NCBI RefSeq assembly: GCF_041320705.1
Contig: NZ_JBGGTQ010000002.1
Span: forward strand, 496,001 to 560,000
Source of the DNA: Kineococcus mangrovi
GTDB lineage: Bacteria > Actinomycetota > Actinomycetes > Actinomycetales > Kineococcaceae
Reading direction: 5' to 3'
DNA length: 64,000 bases
The translations under genes were made by a program, and so were the position numbers. Positions 35,868-43,740 of this stretch are shown in pieces; within the stretch, counting starts at the first letter, position 1, and each line of letters starts with the position of its first letter. A model generated the notes under the pieces. It saw nothing but the letters and a program-made list of their open reading frames with translations. It had not been told where the DNA came from and searched no databases.

Positions 35868-37164
35868 GGCCCGGCGACGACGGGGGCGGCGTTGACGCGG
35901 GTGGCGTTCGGGTTCCACTCCCCGGCGCCGTCGGTGGAGTTGGGGATGCTGGCCGTGGTCGGGTCCTGCCCTCTGCTACCGGGTCGCGAGAGTCGTCGAG
36001 AGCTTCACACGCGTCACGTGAGCCGGAGAAAGCGTGGTCCAGGGCGGCCTGCGCACCGCCCGTGACCGCAGCGTGTTGGCCCGTTCGACTGACCACGATG
36101 TGCAACCCGTCGGTGATCATCGGCGGGCATTGCGTGTACAACGCTGAGCGCAGTCCCGCGACGAAGGCGTCGGCCCTGCTGAGGTTGCCACCCACCACCA
36201 GACGTGCGGGGTTGAAGAAGTTGACGATCGTGGCGAGAACCAGTCCGGTGTTCAGGCCGGCGGCGCGCAGGATCTGTGTCGTCTGCGGATGAGCGTCGCG
36301 GGCCAGGACGAGCAGGTCATCGGTCGTGCGCACCTGGATCCCGCTTTCAGCGAGGGCATGCACGAGCGCTGACCCGCTGGCGACGGCATCCAGGCAGCCG
36401 ACACGCCCACAGGAGCACGGGACCGAAGGCGCATCAGGAACCGGGACGTGGCTGATGTCCCCGGCGAAACCGTGTGCACCCTTGTGGAGAACCCCGCGGG
36501 CGATGATTCCACTGCCGATCCCAGAACCTACTTTGATGAACACCATGTCGTCGACGGGGTCATCGCTGACTGCGTGTTCGCCCAGCGTCATCAGATTCGC
36601 GTCGTTCTCGACCACGACGGGGACGCCGAGGTACGGCCGGATCAACTCTTGAACGTCTGTGCCGTTCCAGCCCGGCATCCGCGCCGGGGCCACTACCCGC
36701 CCGCTGTGAGAACTGACCGGGCCGGGGATCCCGATGCAAGCGGCCAACAGGGGCCCACCCGTGGGGTGCTCGTCGTCCATCGACTTCACCCGTTCGGCGA
36801 CCAGACGCAGGACGACCTCGGGGCCGTCCGCGATGTCGATGGGCTCGCGGTGTTGCGTGACCTCCTCGCCAGCGGCGTCGTAGAGCCCGATGGCTGCGTG
36901 TCGCTCACCGAGGGCGATGCTCACGACCGTTCCCGCCCCGGGCCGCATCTGGAGCATCCGCGGTGGACGCCCGCCGCGTGATGGTGCCGCGGTGCCCTCT
37001 TGGAGATAGCCCTGCGACATCAGCTCCCCGACCCGGGCCGCGACGGTGGTGGGGGACAGTCCGGTGATGCGGGCGATGTCGGCGCGTGATGTCGCACGCC
37101 CGGAGCGCACCAGGGTGACGATGGCATCGCGTGCGACACGGCTTCCACGAGGTGTGGGGATCAC
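35815..37164 (-). CDS. ROK-family transcriptional repressor with IS-derived tail
   Basis: 449 residues as it reads. Winged helix at about 10-70 (ADIARITGLSPTTVAARV), then a ROK fold with CIGIPGPVS, VENDANLMTLGE and the zinc motif CSCGRVGCLD, as in NagC/XylR repressors. The first 380 residues are a normal repressor; at 36024 the frame enters the ISL3 inverted repeat and about 69 IS-derived residues follow before a stop. GTG at 37164 is preferred over a TTG at 37224. Divergent from the amino-acid transporter operon, which it probably controls together with the ROK kinase at its end. Confidence 0.85.
   Translation of the reverse strand: MIPTPRGSRVARDAIVTLVRSGRATSRADIARITGLSPTTVAARVGELMSQGYLQEGTAAPSRGGRPPRMLQMRPGAGTVVSIALGERHAAIGLYDAAGEEVTQHREPIDIADGPEVVLRLVAERVKSMDDEHPTGGPLLAACIGIPGPVSSHSGRVVAPARMPGWNGTDVQELIRPYLGVPVVVENDANLMTLGEHAVSDDPVDDMVFIKVGSGIGSGIIARGVLHKGAHGFAGDISHVPVPDAPSVPCSCGRVGCLDAVASGSALVHALAESGIQVRTTDDLLVLARDAHPQTTQILRAAGLNTGLVLATIVNFFNPARLVVGGNLSRADAFVAGLRSALYTQCPPMITDGLHIVVSRTGQHAAVTGGAQAALDHAFSGSRDACEALDDSRDPVAEGRTRPRPASPTPPTAPGSGTRTPPASTPPPSSPGRPAGRSRTPPATPGSAF
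35868..36024 (+). mobile_element. ISL3-family insertion-sequence remnant, left copy
   Basis: The plus strand encodes LTRVAFGFHSPAPSVELGML then a CPLLPGR ending, the C-terminus of an ISL3 transposase, and ends in a terminal repeat at 36001-36024. It matches the right copy in reverse complement with few gaps, and long identical runs such as GGCGTTGACGCGGGTGGCGT. The transposase is truncated and cannot act. Confidence 0.8.
36001..36024. repeat. Terminal inverted repeat of left IS remnant
   Basis: Read from the islet side it begins GGCTCACGTGACGCGTGTGA, close to the two ends of the right copy (GGCTCTCCNGACGC). It fuses in frame to the ROK repressor. Confidence 0.7.
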
Positions 37165-37270
37165 GCCGCCAGTGAAGCACGAGGAGAGCACGAAGTGACA
37201 ACTTATTACTCCAACAATGGACAAAGTTGCAGGATATCTATTTGTAACACAAGCGACTTATGCTTCCATC
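37165..37270. promoter_or_regulatory. AT-rich divergent promoter region of the islet
   Basis: Much more A/T-rich than the surroundings. A 6-bp inverted repeat CAACTT (37199-37204) and AAGTTG (37224-37229) and a TATGCT box (37259-37264) are visible. Likely operator region for the ROK repressor, unproven. Confidence 0.4.
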
Positions 37271-38008
37271 ATGCCGTCGATGATCAGCATGCGTGAGGTC
37301 GAGAAGCACTACGGAGACCTGCACGTCCTGCGCTCGATCAACCTGGACGTTCCAGCCCGCCAGGTCGCCGTGGTCGTCGGGCCGTCGGGGTCGGGGAAGT
37401 CCACGCTGTGCCGGACCATCAACCGCCTCGAGCCGATCGATTCCGGAGAGATCCACGTCGACGGGCAACGGCTGCCGGATGAAGGACGGGACCTGGCCCG
37501 GTTGCGCGCCGATGTCGGCATGGTGTTCCAGTCGTTCAACCTCTTCGGGCACCACACCGTCTTGGACAACGTGACCTTGGCGCCGCTGAAGGTGCGGCGC
37601 AGCGCCCGGGCCGCAGCGCGTGAGGAGGCCATGGAACTCCTGGCTCGCGTCGGTATCGCCGACAAGGCCGACCGCTTCCCCGCGGAGTTGTCCGGTGGAC
37701 AGCAGCAGCGCGCCGCAATCGCCCGGTCTCTGGCCATGCGACCCAAGGTGATGTTGTTCGACGAGCCGACTTCGGCCTTGGACCCGGAGATGGTCGGTGA
37801 GGTCCTCGACGTCATGACCTCGCTGGCCGAGGAGGGGATGACGATGGTCGTCGTCACCCACGAGATGGGCTTCGCCCGCTGCGCCGCCGACCGCGTCCTG
37901 TTCATGGACGGCGGGCGCATCGTCGAGGACGCTCCACCGGAAGAGTTCTTCGGCAGCCCCCGCGGGGAGCGGGCCACGTCGTTCCTCGCCTCCATCCTGT
38001 CCCACTGA
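37271..38008 (+). CDS. Polar amino-acid ABC transporter ATP-binding protein (GlnQ type)
   Basis: 245 residues. Walker [11 protein letters not shown]-loop [15 protein letters not shown], signature [17 protein letters not shown], Walker [15 protein letters not shown] and switch His in VVTHEMGF. This is the GlnQ/HisP group. The ATG at 37271 is chosen from three close ATGs; an extension to 37217 reaches into the AT-rich control region. First gene of the islet operon, divergent from the ROK repressor. Confidence 0.93.
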   Translation: MPSMISMREVEKHYGDLHVLRSINLDVPARQVAVVVGPSGSGKSTLCRTINRLEPIDSGEIHVDGQRLPDEGRDLARLRADVGMVFQSFNLFGHHTVLDNVTLAPLKVRRSARAAAREEAMELLARVGIADKADRFPAELSGGQQQRAAIARSLAMRPKVMLFDEPTSALDPEMVGEVLDVMTSLAEEGMTMVVVTHEMGFARCAADRVLFMDGGRIVEDAPPEEFFGSPRGERATSFLASILSH

Positions 38009-38052
38009 TCTGTCCTGCTGACTCACCTCACCCGAAACCTGGAAGGTTCCCC

Positions 38053-39006
38053 ATGGCGCTCTCGTCCTCCGTCTCCCGCCGACCGGTGCTGCTCGCCCTG
38101 GCTGCTGGTGTTCCTCTGACTGCAGCCGGCTGTGGCAGCGACTCCGATTCAGGCACCTCCGCTGTCCCCGGTGCCACCAGCAGCGACTCCGGTCTGCAGG
38201 CCGTCTACGACGCGGCCCCTCGCGCCGAGGACTCCGCCATGCCCGCAGGCTCGACGATGGCTGCCATCAAGGATCGTGGGAAGCTGCGCGTGGCCGCAGC
38301 CCTCGACGCACCGCTCCTCTCGCAGCAGGACCCGACGAACCCCGACAACATCGAAGGCTTCGACATCGACCTGGCCAAACTGCTGGCCATCTACATCCTC
38401 GGCAAGCCTGAGATCGAGGTCATCCCGCCTGCCTCGGAGACCCGCGAGGCGCTGCTGGCCAACGGCACCGTCGACGTCGTGTTCAACACCTACACGATCA
38501 CCGAGGAACGGGCACAGCAGATCAGCTTCGCCGGCCCGTACTTCACCTCCGGCCTCGCCGTCGCCGTCGAGGCCGACAACACCGACATCAAGAGCGTCGA
38601 GGACCTGGCCGGAAAGACGGTCATCGTCGGTGCCAACACCCCGGCAGTCACCGCGGTCCCTGAACGGCAGCCCACGGCCGAGGTCGTCAGCTTCGCTACC
38701 GACCCGCAGGCCGTTCAAGCCCTCACCCAAGGCCGCGGCGATGCCTACGTGCAGGACTACACGCTGCTGGCCGCCGACGCGGCGAGCAACAGGGACATCA
38801 AGATCGTCGGTCAGCCGTTCACCGAAGAGCCGTACGGCATCGGTCTCAAGCACGACGACGCAGACTTCAAGCAGTTCGTGAACACTTGGTTGAAGGCCAT
38901 CGAAGACGACGGCTCCTGGACGCAGGTGTGGGAGGCAACCCTCGGCACGGTCTCCGACTCCGCCGCACCGACCCCGCCGGCCATCGGTTCCGTCCCCGGT
39001 TCCTGA
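38053..39006 (+). CDS. Amino-acid ABC transporter substrate-binding lipoprotein
   Basis: 317 residues. Lipoprotein signal RRPVLLALAAGVPLTAAGC with the lipobox Cys near residue 27, then a Ser/Asp-rich linker. The SBP_bac_3 core has DIDLAKLLA, VDVVFNTYTITEERAQQISF, YFTSGLAVAV and GIGLKHDDADFKQFVN, as in GlnH/GluB-type proteins. GGAAGG precedes the ATG. A short Pro/Ser tail ends it. Ligand unknown; the neighbouring asparaginase suggests asparagine, glutamine or a derivative. Confidence 0.92.
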   Translation: MALSSSVSRRPVLLALAAGVPLTAAGCGSDSDSGTSAVPGATSSDSGLQAVYDAAPRAEDSAMPAGSTMAAIKDRGKLRVAAALDAPLLSQQDPTNPDNIEGFDIDLAKLLAIYILGKPEIEVIPPASETREALLANGTVDVVFNTYTITEERAQQISFAGPYFTSGLAVAVEADNTDIKSVEDLAGKTVIVGANTPAVTAVPERQPTAEVVSFATDPQAVQALTQGRGDAYVQDYTLLAADAASNRDIKIVGQPFTEEPYGIGLKHDDADFKQFVNTWLKAIEDDGSWTQVWEATLGTVSDSAAPTPPAIGSVPGS

Positions 39007-39019
39007 CGGGAGTCCCATC

Positions 39020-39664
39020 GTGCACGTGCTCCTCGACAACCTCGACCCGCTGCTGCGGGCACTGGGTACCACTCTGGTGGTGTTGCTGGTGTCTGCTGCA
39101 GGATCCCTCCTGCTGGGCATCTTGGTGACGGTCGCCCGGGTCAGCCCAGTTCCCGTGCTGCGGGCCGCCGCGTTCGGGTACGTGCAGCTGTTCGTCAACG
39201 TGCCCCTGCTGGCGCTGCTGCTGCTGGCCGTGTTCGCCTTGCCCGACGCGGGTCTGGTGATGCCGCTGACGACCACGGTCATCGTCGTCCTCGTCGTCTA
39301 CGAAGCGGCCTACGTCGCCGAGGCGGTGCGCAGCGGGGTGAACTCCGTGCCGCCGGGACAGGTCGAGGCCGCCCGGGCGCTGGGGTTCACCCTCACCCAA
39401 GTGCTGCGACTGGTGATCGTCCCCCAGGCCCTGCGGACCGTCGTCCAGCCGCTGGGCAATGTCATGATCGCCCTGCTCATGAACACCGCACTCGCCGCGA
39501 CGGTCGGGGTTGTCGAACTCACTTCTGCGGTCAACAAGGTGAACCTCGTCGAGGCCCAACCCATCCCGATCTTCGCCGCCGCGGGCCTGGTGTACATGGC
39601 GATCGCACTAGCAATCGGCTTGGCAGCCGGACGCATCGAGAAGAAGGTGGCGATCAGCCGATGA
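39020..39664 (+). CDS. Amino-acid ABC transporter permease (GlnP/GluC type)
   Basis: 214 residues, about five membrane helices. The EAA loop is VPPGQVEAARALGFTLTQVL. LLRALGTTLVVLLVSAAGSL is the characteristic first helix. GTG with GACGGGAG upstream, 13 bases after the binding protein. Its stop overlaps the next permease (ATGA). The pair forms the heteromeric pore of the importer. Confidence 0.93.
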   Translation: MHVLLDNLDPLLRALGTTLVVLLVSAAGSLLLGILVTVARVSPVPVLRAAAFGYVQLFVNVPLLALLLLAVFALPDAGLVMPLTTTVIVVLVVYEAAYVAEAVRSGVNSVPPGQVEAARALGFTLTQVLRLVIVPQALRTVVQPLGNVMIALLMNTALAATVGVVELTSAVNKVNLVEAQPIPIFAAAGLVYMAIALAIGLAAGRIEKKVAISR

Positions 39665-40557
39665 GCACCGCGACCCCGTCGGCGAAAGCGATCGCCAAGC
39701 CCCCCGCCAAGGCCGTCCGCCGCAGCCACTCCTCCTCTTTCCTCTACGACGAACCCGGTCCCCGTGCTCGCCGGCGGATCCGCCTCGCCTCCGTGCTCAG
39801 CGTGCTGGCGCTGCTCGGGCTCTTGGCCGCGGCGCTGGCGCAGTTCGCCTCCCGCGGCCAGCTGGACGCCGACCGTTGGACACCGTTCGCACAGTGGGCG
39901 ATCTGGAACTACCTGATCGTCGGGTTGTGGGGCACGGTGAAGGCTGCCGCCGTCGTGGCCGTCATCGCCTCCGCCGCGGGGGTCGTACTGGCCCTCGCCC
40001 GGCTCAGTCACCAACGCCCCGTGCGCTGGGTGGCGACGGCCTGGATCGAGATCGCCCGCACCCTGCCTGTCCTGCTGCTGATCTACCTGATGCTGTTCGG
40101 CCTACCCGCGTACGGCATCAACCTGCCGTTGTTGTGGAAGCTCGCGATGCCGCTGGCGATCGCAAACTCCGCCGTCGTGGCCGAGATCGTTCGAGCCGGA
40201 ATCCTCAGCCTGCCGCGTGGCCAGGCCGAGGCCGGCGCCAGCCTGGGCATGACCCGCTGGCAGGTCATGCGTCACGTCGAGCTCCCGCAGGCTCTGCGCA
40301 CCGTCACCCCCTCGCTGGTGACGCAGCTCGTCAGCCTGCTCAAGGACACCTCGCTCGGCTACGTCGTGGCGTACACCGAACTGCTGTACCGCGCGCAGGT
40401 GCTGTCCGCCTACAACCGCCTGCTCATCCAGACGTTCCTCGTCGTTGCGCTCGTCTACTTCGTGTGCAACGGCAGCCTGTCCTACCTCGCCTCGCGGTTG
40501 CGGGTGCGCGCCGGCCACCGCAGTGCCGCCGGAGAACTGGAGACCACCCGTGGCTGA
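39661..40557 (+). CDS. Amino-acid ABC transporter permease (GluD type)
   Basis: 298 residues. A 45-residue basic cytosolic N-terminus precedes the membrane helices, as in GluD-type permeases. The EAA loop is LPRGQAEAGASLGMTRWQVM and the last helices carry LVTQLVSLLKDTSLGYVV, typical of the family. Overlaps its partner by 4 bases and the asparaginase by 8. Confidence 0.93.
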   Translation: MSTATPSAKAIAKPPAKAVRRSHSSSFLYDEPGPRARRRIRLASVLSVLALLGLLAAALAQFASRGQLDADRWTPFAQWAIWNYLIVGLWGTVKAAAVVAVIASAAGVVLALARLSHQRPVRWVATAWIEIARTLPVLLLIYLMLFGLPAYGINLPLLWKLAMPLAIANSAVVAEIVRAGILSLPRGQAEAGASLGMTRWQVMRHVELPQALRTVTPSLVTQLVSLLKDTSLGYVVAYTELLYRAQVLSAYNRLLIQTFLVVALVYFVCNGSLSYLASRLRVRAGHRSAAGELETTRG

Positions 40558-41536
40558 GAACGCCACCCCACCCCTGGTCGAACTCGCCGTGGTCCGCCGG
40601 TCCGGACTGCTCGAGAGCCGCCATCTCGGCGCCCTGTTCGCCCTCGACGCCGCCGGGAACCCCGCGGCCGAACTCGGCGACGTCGATGCTCCCGTGCTGC
40701 CGCGATCGACGACCAAACCGCTGCAGGCGCTGGCCTGCCTGTCCGTCGGCGCCCCGCTGGAGGGACCGGCACTGGCAATCGCCGCAGGCAGCCACACCGG
40801 CACCGACGCCCACGTCGAGGTCGTGCGCACCGTGCTGGCCGAGGCGGGTCTGACCGAGGACGCGCTGCGCTGCCCCGTGGACTGGCCCGAGGACGAACCC
40901 ACCCGCAACTCCCTGGTCCGCGCCGGGCAGGAGCGCAGCCGGGTGCGGATGAACTGCTCCGGCAAGCACGCGGCGATGCTGCTGGCCTGCCGCGTCAACG
41001 GCTGGTCCACCGAGGGCTACCTCGAGACGACGCATCCGCTGCAGCAGCGTGTGCGCGCCGTCACCGCCGAGTTCACCGAGGCACCCGTGACACACGACGC
41101 CGTGGACGGCTGCGGCGCGCCGCTGTTCGCCACCACCGTGCGAGGGCTGGCCACCGCCTTCCGTGCACTGCAGCGAGCTGCTGCCTCCGAGCCGGCGGGC
41201 CGCGTCGCCGCCGCGATGCGTGCGCATCCGGAGTTCGTCGGCGGGCACGGCCACGCCAACACCGAGGTCATGCGCCGCGTCCCCGGGACCGTGGCCAAGG
41301 GCGGTGCCGAAGGGGTCATCGGCCTCGCCGGCCCGGACGGACAAGCCGTGGCGATGAAGATCATCGACGGGAACCCCCGCGCGACCACCCTGCTGGCGCT
41401 GGAGGTCCTCACCGCCCTCGGCGTGGACGTCTCGGAAGCTGCGGATCTGCGCGTCGTACCCGTCCTGGGTGGCGGCGTGCGCGTCGGCGAGGTCGCTCCA
41501 GGTGCCGCGGTGCAGGCGTGGGTGGCCGCCCGGTGA
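40550..41536 (+). CDS. Asparaginase, PF06089 (Rhizobium etli type) family
   Basis: 328 residues with no signal peptide. Family marks are VVRRSGLLESRHLGALFALD at the start, PRSTTKPLQALACLS (Ser-x-x-Lys), NCSGKHAAMLLACR and VDGCGAPLFAT. These are class 3 asparaginases, unrelated to AnsA/AnsB, and hydrolyse L-asparagine to aspartate and ammonia. The GTG overlaps the permease gene by 8 bases and the stop overlaps CutC, so its substrate is very probably what the ABC importer brings in. A modified asparagine is possible given the sugar-kinase partner. Confidence 0.9.
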   Translation: MAENATPPLVELAVVRRSGLLESRHLGALFALDAAGNPAAELGDVDAPVLPRSTTKPLQALACLSVGAPLEGPALAIAAGSHTGTDAHVEVVRTVLAEAGLTEDALRCPVDWPEDEPTRNSLVRAGQERSRVRMNCSGKHAAMLLACRVNGWSTEGYLETTHPLQQRVRAVTAEFTEAPVTHDAVDGCGAPLFATTVRGLATAFRALQRAAASEPAGRVAAAMRAHPEFVGGHGHANTEVMRRVPGTVAKGGAEGVIGLAGPDGQAVAMKIIDGNPRATTLLALEVLTALGVDVSEAADLRVVPVLGGGVRVGEVAPGAAVQAWVAAR

Positions 41537-42279
41537 GTGCCGACACTGCCGTCGAGATCTGCATCGACGACGTCGACGGGGCTGTCGTGGCGCAGGAGTG
41601 CGGAGCGGCGCGCGTCGAGGTGTGCGCTGCGTTGTCCGAGGGCGGGACGACGCCCAGCTGGGGGGCGTTGACGGCGATCTTGGCCCGCGTGCAGCGTCTG
41701 GAGGTCAGCGTGCTGGTACGTCCGCGAGCGGGGAACTTCACGTACTCCGTGGCCGAGACGGACACCCAGCTCGCCGACATCGCCGCGGTCCGTTCTCTCA
41801 GCGCCCCACCGGACGTGCGGCTCGGCGTCGTCGTCGGCCCGTTGCGCGCCGACGGGACCGTGGACACCGACCTGCTCAGGCGTCTCGTCGCCGCCGCCGG
41901 GGACCTGCCGGTGACCTTCCACAGAGCTTTCGACACCCTTGCCGACCTGTCCGGTGCGCTGGAGACGCTCATCGACGCCGGTGTGACCCGGGTGCTGACC
42001 TCCGGCGGCGCCCGCACCGCTCTGGAGGGCGTCGACGTGCTGGCCGGTCTCGTCGCCCACGCCGGTGACCGGATCGAGGTGATGGCCGGTGGCGGGGTGC
42101 GCGCGTGCAACGCTGCTGAGCTCGTCGCGCGCACCGGTGTGCCCGCCGTGCACCTGCGTGCCGGCGAACCCGTCGTCACAGCGGCCAGCTCTGCGACCGA
42201 CATCAGCTACGACGTCCCGCGCCAGGTGACCGCCCCTGGACCTGTGCGCGCCGTCGTCGCCGCACTGGCCGAGTGGTGA
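41533..42279 (+). CDS. cutC: CutC-family TIM-barrel protein
   Basis: 248 residues, full length. VEICIDDVDGAVVAQECGAARVEVC at the N-terminus (here cited in parts), VLVRPRAGNFTYS, FHRAFDTL, RVLTSGGA and MAGGGVRACNA are CutC hallmarks. The family was named for copper homeostasis, but that role is contested and its fold is that of a sugar-phosphate or isomerase-type barrel. Overlaps both neighbours by 4 bases (GTGA), between an asparaginase and a sugar kinase, a setting that argues for a catabolic enzyme rather than copper handling. Confidence 0.88.
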   Translation: MSADTAVEICIDDVDGAVVAQECGAARVEVCAALSEGGTTPSWGALTAILARVQRLEVSVLVRPRAGNFTYSVAETDTQLADIAAVRSLSAPPDVRLGVVVGPLRADGTVDTDLLRRLVAAAGDLPVTFHRAFDTLADLSGALETLIDAGVTRVLTSGGARTALEGVDVLAGLVAHAGDRIEVMAGGGVRACNAAELVARTGVPAVHLRAGEPVVTAASSATDISYDVPRQVTAPGPVRAVVAALAEW

Positions 42280-43277
42280 GCGCGGTGAACGAGAGGGACG
42301 CCGTGCTCGCTGTCGACGTCGGCGGTTCCTCCCTCAAGGGCGCGGTGGTCACCGCCGCGGGGCACACGCTGGCCCCCAGCACGCGACCCACCGGCACCGG
42401 CGCTGCAGCTGTCGAGGCGATCACCCGCTTCTTGCTCGAGCTGGCTGACCAGGCCCGGGCGATGGGGGTCCGGGTCGCCGGGGCGGGCGTCGTCACGCCG
42501 GGAACCGTGGACGAGGGAGCAGGCAACGTCGGTTACGCCTCCAACCTGGAATGGCGAGACGTTCCGCTTCGAGACCTGCTGAGCGCCGGCACCGGTCTGC
42601 CGGTGGCCACCGGACACGACGTGCGGGCGGCCGGCCTGGCCGAACAGCTCTTCGGCGCCGCCCGCGGCATCGACGACTTCGTTCTCATCCCCATCGGCAC
42701 CGGCGTCGCCGCGGCGCTGCGCACCTCTGGACACGGAGTGGTGGGGGCCACCGGGGCAGCCGGCGAGCTCGGCCACATCCCCGTCGTACTCGACGGGGAG
42801 CGTTGTCCCTGCGGGCAGCGGGGGTGTTTGGAGGTCTACGCCTCCGGCGGCGGGGTCGCTCGCCGCTACGCGGCTCGCACCGGTGTTCCCTCGCGGGCTC
42901 AAGATGTCGTGGCACGGCTCGGGCACGACACAGCGGCCGATGAGGTGTGGCAGGACGCCCTCGCGGCCCTGAGCAGCGGCCTGACAACCCTGACGCTGTT
43001 GCTCGACCCGCAGGTCATCGTTCTCGGTGGAGGCTTCACCGCTGCCGGAGACGCCCTTCTGGTCCCGTTGCGGCAGCGACTGACCGAGCAGCTGACCTGG
43101 CGGCCCTCCCCTGAGGTGCGCCTGTCCCAGTTGGGGACAGACGCCGGTAGGAGCGGCGCCGCTGTCTTGGCCATGCGCCAGCAAGGCATCACGCCGCCAC
43201 CGGAGCTGCAGTCAGCCACGACGAGTGCGGTCGTCGAACCTGCTTCTGGTCGACCGGCTCTCCGGACGCACGTGTGA
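42276..43277 (+). CDS. ROK-family sugar kinase with IS-derived C-terminus
   Basis: 333 residues. ATP-binding AVDVGGSSLKGAVV at the N-terminus, catalytic region VATGHDVRAAGLAEQ with Asp, GTGVAAALRTSG and the zinc motif CPCGQRGCLE. These kinases phosphorylate glucose, N-acetylglucosamine, N-acetylmannosamine or allose. The GTG at 42276 overlaps cutC; 42285 is possible. The last codons (RPALRTHV) and the stop lie in the terminal repeat of the right IS copy, so the native end was replaced; the core fold is intact. Confidence 0.88.
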   Translation: MSAVNERDAVLAVDVGGSSLKGAVVTAAGHTLAPSTRPTGTGAAAVEAITRFLLELADQARAMGVRVAGAGVVTPGTVDEGAGNVGYASNLEWRDVPLRDLLSAGTGLPVATGHDVRAAGLAEQLFGAARGIDDFVLIPIGTGVAAALRTSGHGVVGATGAAGELGHIPVVLDGERCPCGQRGCLEVYASGGGVARRYAARTGVPSRAQDVVARLGHDTAADEVWQDALAALSSGLTTLTLLLDPQVIVLGGGFTAAGDALLVPLRQRLTEQLTWRPSPEVRLSQLGTDAGRSGAAVLAMRQQGITPPPELQSATTSAVVEPASGRPALRTHV

Positions 43278-43279
43278 AG
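43256..43279. repeat. Left terminal inverted repeat of right IS remnant
   Basis: GGCTCTCCGGACGCACGTGT and four more bases; supplies the ROK kinase stop codon. Confidence 0.75.
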
Positions 43280-43670
43280 CACTCAACGACTCCCACGGAC
43301 CGGCAGCGGGCACAACCCACCCACGGCCAGCATCGACAACCCCACCAACGGTGCCGGGAGTGGAACCCGAACGCCACCCGCGTCAACGCCGCCCCAACCG
43401 CCACCGGGTCCTACTGCGTCACCTGGCCCTCGCCGAGGTCTTCGGGGTTCTTCCACAACGCCCGACGGGCTCCCTCGAGCGACTTCGCCGCGCCCGTAGC
43501 CTGCAGAGCCCACCGTCCCGATCCAGCCCTCCCCGTCCGCCGACACGTACGTGATCTGCGCCGCCCGCTTCCCTCCCGGGTTCTGCCCGGATCCGCCGGA
43601 GGCGTCGAGCTCGTCGAAGGACCCGGCCAAGGACTCCTCGTCCCGCCCCGACCCGCTAGGGCGAACTCAA

Positions 43671-43694
43671 GCTCACACACGCGTCAGGAGAGCC
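43671..43694. repeat. Right terminal inverted repeat of right IS remnant
   Basis: In reverse complement it begins GGCTCTCCTGACGCGTGTGT, matching the left end. Confidence 0.75.
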
Positions 43695-43740
43695 AAACCT
43701 GATGTGCCCCACCTCGGTGGAGTCGTCCTGACTGCTCGTC

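Larger units (their letters stand above)
43256..43694 (-). mobile_element. Internally deleted ISL3-family element with both terminal repeats
   Basis: 439 bp. The minus strand holds transposase pieces in order: AAQITYVSADGEGWI, then AAKSLEGARRALWKNPEDL, then LTRVAFGFHS and GLSMLAVGGLCP from the C-terminus, in different frames. Both ends carry inverted repeats that match at about 19 of 24 positions. No flanking target duplication. It is a dead, MITE-like remnant inverted relative to the left copy. Confidence 0.85.

Noticed and set aside
35612-36292. Plus-strand frame over the left IS remnant
   Set aside because: The IS transposase C-terminus is in another frame, and the second half is antisense to the ROK repressor.
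37165-37224. TTG start adding 20 residues to the ROK repressor
   Set aside because: Lies in the AT-rich promoter region and adds a Cys-rich segment unlike ROK repressors.
35868-43694. Active composite transposon
   Set aside because: Both IS copies are decayed, so the islet cannot move by its own transposase; only past mobilisation is supported.
43248-43702. Target-site duplication around the right IS copy
   Set aside because: The 8 bases on each side (GGTCGACC and AAACCTGA) do not match.
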